A stretch of 31,831 nucleotides of DNA from contig CAZAEK010000021.1 in assembly GCA_964484125.1 (NCBI GenBank), forward strand, positions 1-31,831, written 5' to 3'. This DNA is from DSSM01 sp964484125 (GTDB taxonomy: Bacteria; Bacteroidota; Ignavibacteria; Tepidaquicellales; Tepidaquicellaceae). A model generated the notes under the pieces. That model was not told the DNA's origin and searched no databases. It saw only the letters and a list, made by a program, of their open reading frames with translations. The position numbers were made by a program, and so were the translations under genes. Below, piece after piece: positions 30,912 through 31,831 of this stretch; within the stretch, counting starts at the first letter, position 1, and every line of letters starts with the position of its first letter.

Positions 30912-31121
30912 ATGTCTCAGAATTCAAAATCGCTTTTCAGAGAAAATAAAATCAGCAGAAAGAAATTTTTTCTTTTTGCAGGTGCAGCAGTATCTTTAAT
31001 TGCGGCTGTAACAAAATTTCCCTTTAAATTTATTACAGGGAAATCAGAATCTGCTGCTGAAGCAACAACAAGGATTAAGGTCATAGAAAATCCTTTCTCT
31101 GTTAAAAGAAATATCAGTTAA
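30912..31121 (+). CDS. Small Tat-like exported protein between actA and actB
   Basis: 69 residues. ISRKKFFLFAGAAVSLIAAV (14-33) resembles a twin-arginine leader but with RKK instead of RR, followed by a short 35-residue tail (TTRIKVIENPFSVKRNIS). Located 34 nt after actA and 34 nt before the actB start, so clearly in the operon. I do not recognise the family. It could be a small accessory subunit or a remnant of a Tat-exported protein. Confidence 0.6.
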   Translation: MSQNSKSLFRENKISRKKFFLFAGAAVSLIAAVTKFPFKFITGKSESAAEATTRIKVIENPFSVKRNIS

Positions 31122-31155
31122 TTAAAATAAGTTTATAACATAAAATATACTACAA

Positions 31156-31831
31156 GTGGAAAAAAACCGGGAAACTAAATACTGGCGTGGACTTTCGGAA
31201 TATAATAAAACCGAAAAGTTTAATAATGCCGTTAATCTCGAATTTGAAAATGAAATTGAAATAGAAGAAGAAGGAAAATCACTCATTTCAAGAAGACAAT
31301 TCCTTTCTTTTCTTACTGCATCTGCCGCACTTACCGCTGCAGGGTGTTCGAATTATAAAGATAAAGGTAATATAGTCCCATACAATAAAAAGCCCGAAGA
31401 GATAACAGTCGGTGTTCCTAATTATTATGCTTCGACTTGTACCGGATGTGCTGAGAATTGCGGAACTCTTATAAAAACACGTGAAGGAAGGCCAATAAAG
31501 ATAGATGGAAATCCTGATAATCCGGTTAATAAAGGAAAAATCTGTTCACGCGGTCATGCAGGTATAATTAATTTATATGACCCTGACAGAATTAAAGAAC
31601 CGCTTGCCGGCGATAGGTCTGGAAACTTTGCCCCTGTTACATGGAAGTCAGCAGATGATAAAATAATGCAGACTCTGAATTCTGCCTCAGGTAAGGAAAT
31701 TGCAATTATTTCAAATACACTTACTTCACCTACATTTAAAAAAATACTTAACGATTTTAAAACAAAATATCCTTCTGCAAATCTTTATACTTATGAACTT
31801 GCAGGAGATAAGAATTTTATCAATGCATTTA
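31156..31831 (+). CDS. actB: Alternative complex III iron-sulfur/molybdopterin-like subunit (ActB), partial
   Basis: The first 225 residues are present; the gene runs off the window. The start is GTG 31156-31158 (VEKNRETKYWRGLSEYNKT), as the long N-terminus before the Tat motif is typical of ActB. Tat motif SRRQFLSFL (45-53) is followed by C64 in TAAGCS, a likely lipidation site. A complete four-Cys set follows: C95, C98, C102, C130 (C-x2-C-x3-C-x27-C), as in [4Fe-4S] molybdopterin oxidoreductases, with REGRPIKIDGNP between. ActB is the large periplasmic subunit of alternative complex III. The remaining act genes should follow outside the window. Confidence 0.88.
   Translation, partial: MEKNRETKYWRGLSEYNKTEKFNNAVNLEFENEIEIEEEGKSLISRRQFLSFLTASAALTAAGCSNYKDKGNIVPYNKKPEEITVGVPNYYASTCTGCAENCGTLIKTREGRPIKIDGNPDNPVNKGKICSRGHAGIINLYDPDRIKEPLAGDRSGNFAPVTWKSADDKIMQTLNSASGKEIAIISNTLTSPTFKKILNDFKTKYPSANLYTYELAGDKNFINAF

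Noticed and set aside
1..31831. tRNA, rRNA and riboswitch genes
   Set aside because: No T-loop/acceptor combination, rRNA-like stretch or known riboswitch core was recognised by eye; a covariance-model search would be needed to exclude them fully.

Overview
The window is an AT-rich bacterial chromosome segment, most likely from the FCB group (Bacteroidota/Chlorobiota) and probably Ignavibacteria or a close relative. The best evidence is two secreted proteins that end in a type A type-IX-secretion sorting domain with the YPNPFNPST motif. An alternative complex III locus at the right edge and low GC agree. No rRNA, tRNA or CRISPR array was recognised.

Layout. 1-1.5 kb: edge of an [FeFe]-hydrogenase-type locus, with a TM1266-like ACT regulator on the minus strand diverging from a CheY-like receiver gene and a NuoE/HndA-like [2Fe-2S] subunit. 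1.7-6 kb: an outer-membrane-barrel-like protein and a gingipain-family (C25) T9SS-exported protease. 6-9.4 kb: an unknown 526-aa cytoplasmic protein, then a deoxyhypusine-synthase-like enzyme with an MntP manganese exporter 12 nt behind it. 9.5-11.4 kb: an ECF sigma factor, a membrane anti-sigma-like protein and a Spy/CpxP-like periplasmic protein with a heptad-repeat tail, in one operon. 11.4-16.2 kb: an ispH-glutaryl-CoA dehydrogenase-hflX operon and a secreted phospholipase-D-like protein. 16.3-19.6 kb: a small membrane protein, then a ferredoxin reductase-like flavoprotein, a methyltransferase and a tryptophanase in one operon. 19.8-21.4 kb: a secreted C69 dipeptidase.

21.5-26.3 kb is an accessory island with all genes on the minus strand: DUF1801, a lipoprotein hydrolase, a HXXEE membrane protein and an AbiE-type toxin/antitoxin pair. 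The genes are separated by long imperfect inverted repeats that resemble integron attC sites but lack canonical core sites, and by two copies of a ~160-bp repeat. Much of the island looks decayed. HXXEE has an in-frame TGA where Trp is expected, AbiEii has an in-frame TAA, and the AbiEi reading frame has no ordinary start codon at its apparent N-terminus.

26.3-31.8 kb: a DUF4382-like lipoprotein and a T9SS-sorted protein with a 1-nt frameshift just after its signal peptide. These are followed by a metal-handling set (a CCCC/CCCCC cysteine-rich protein, a double-YHS protein and an HMA chaperone) directly upstream of the alternative complex III genes actA and actB (partial).

Intergenic DNA carries several short repeat families. 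(1) 9-bp AAGTTYRTM arrays begin at the stop codon of at least five genes, always in the sense orientation. (2) Hairpins with a GTA loop and covarying stems are followed by GTTTGTAG. (3) Hairpins with a GGGA loop share the core ACGCGGGAGCGT.
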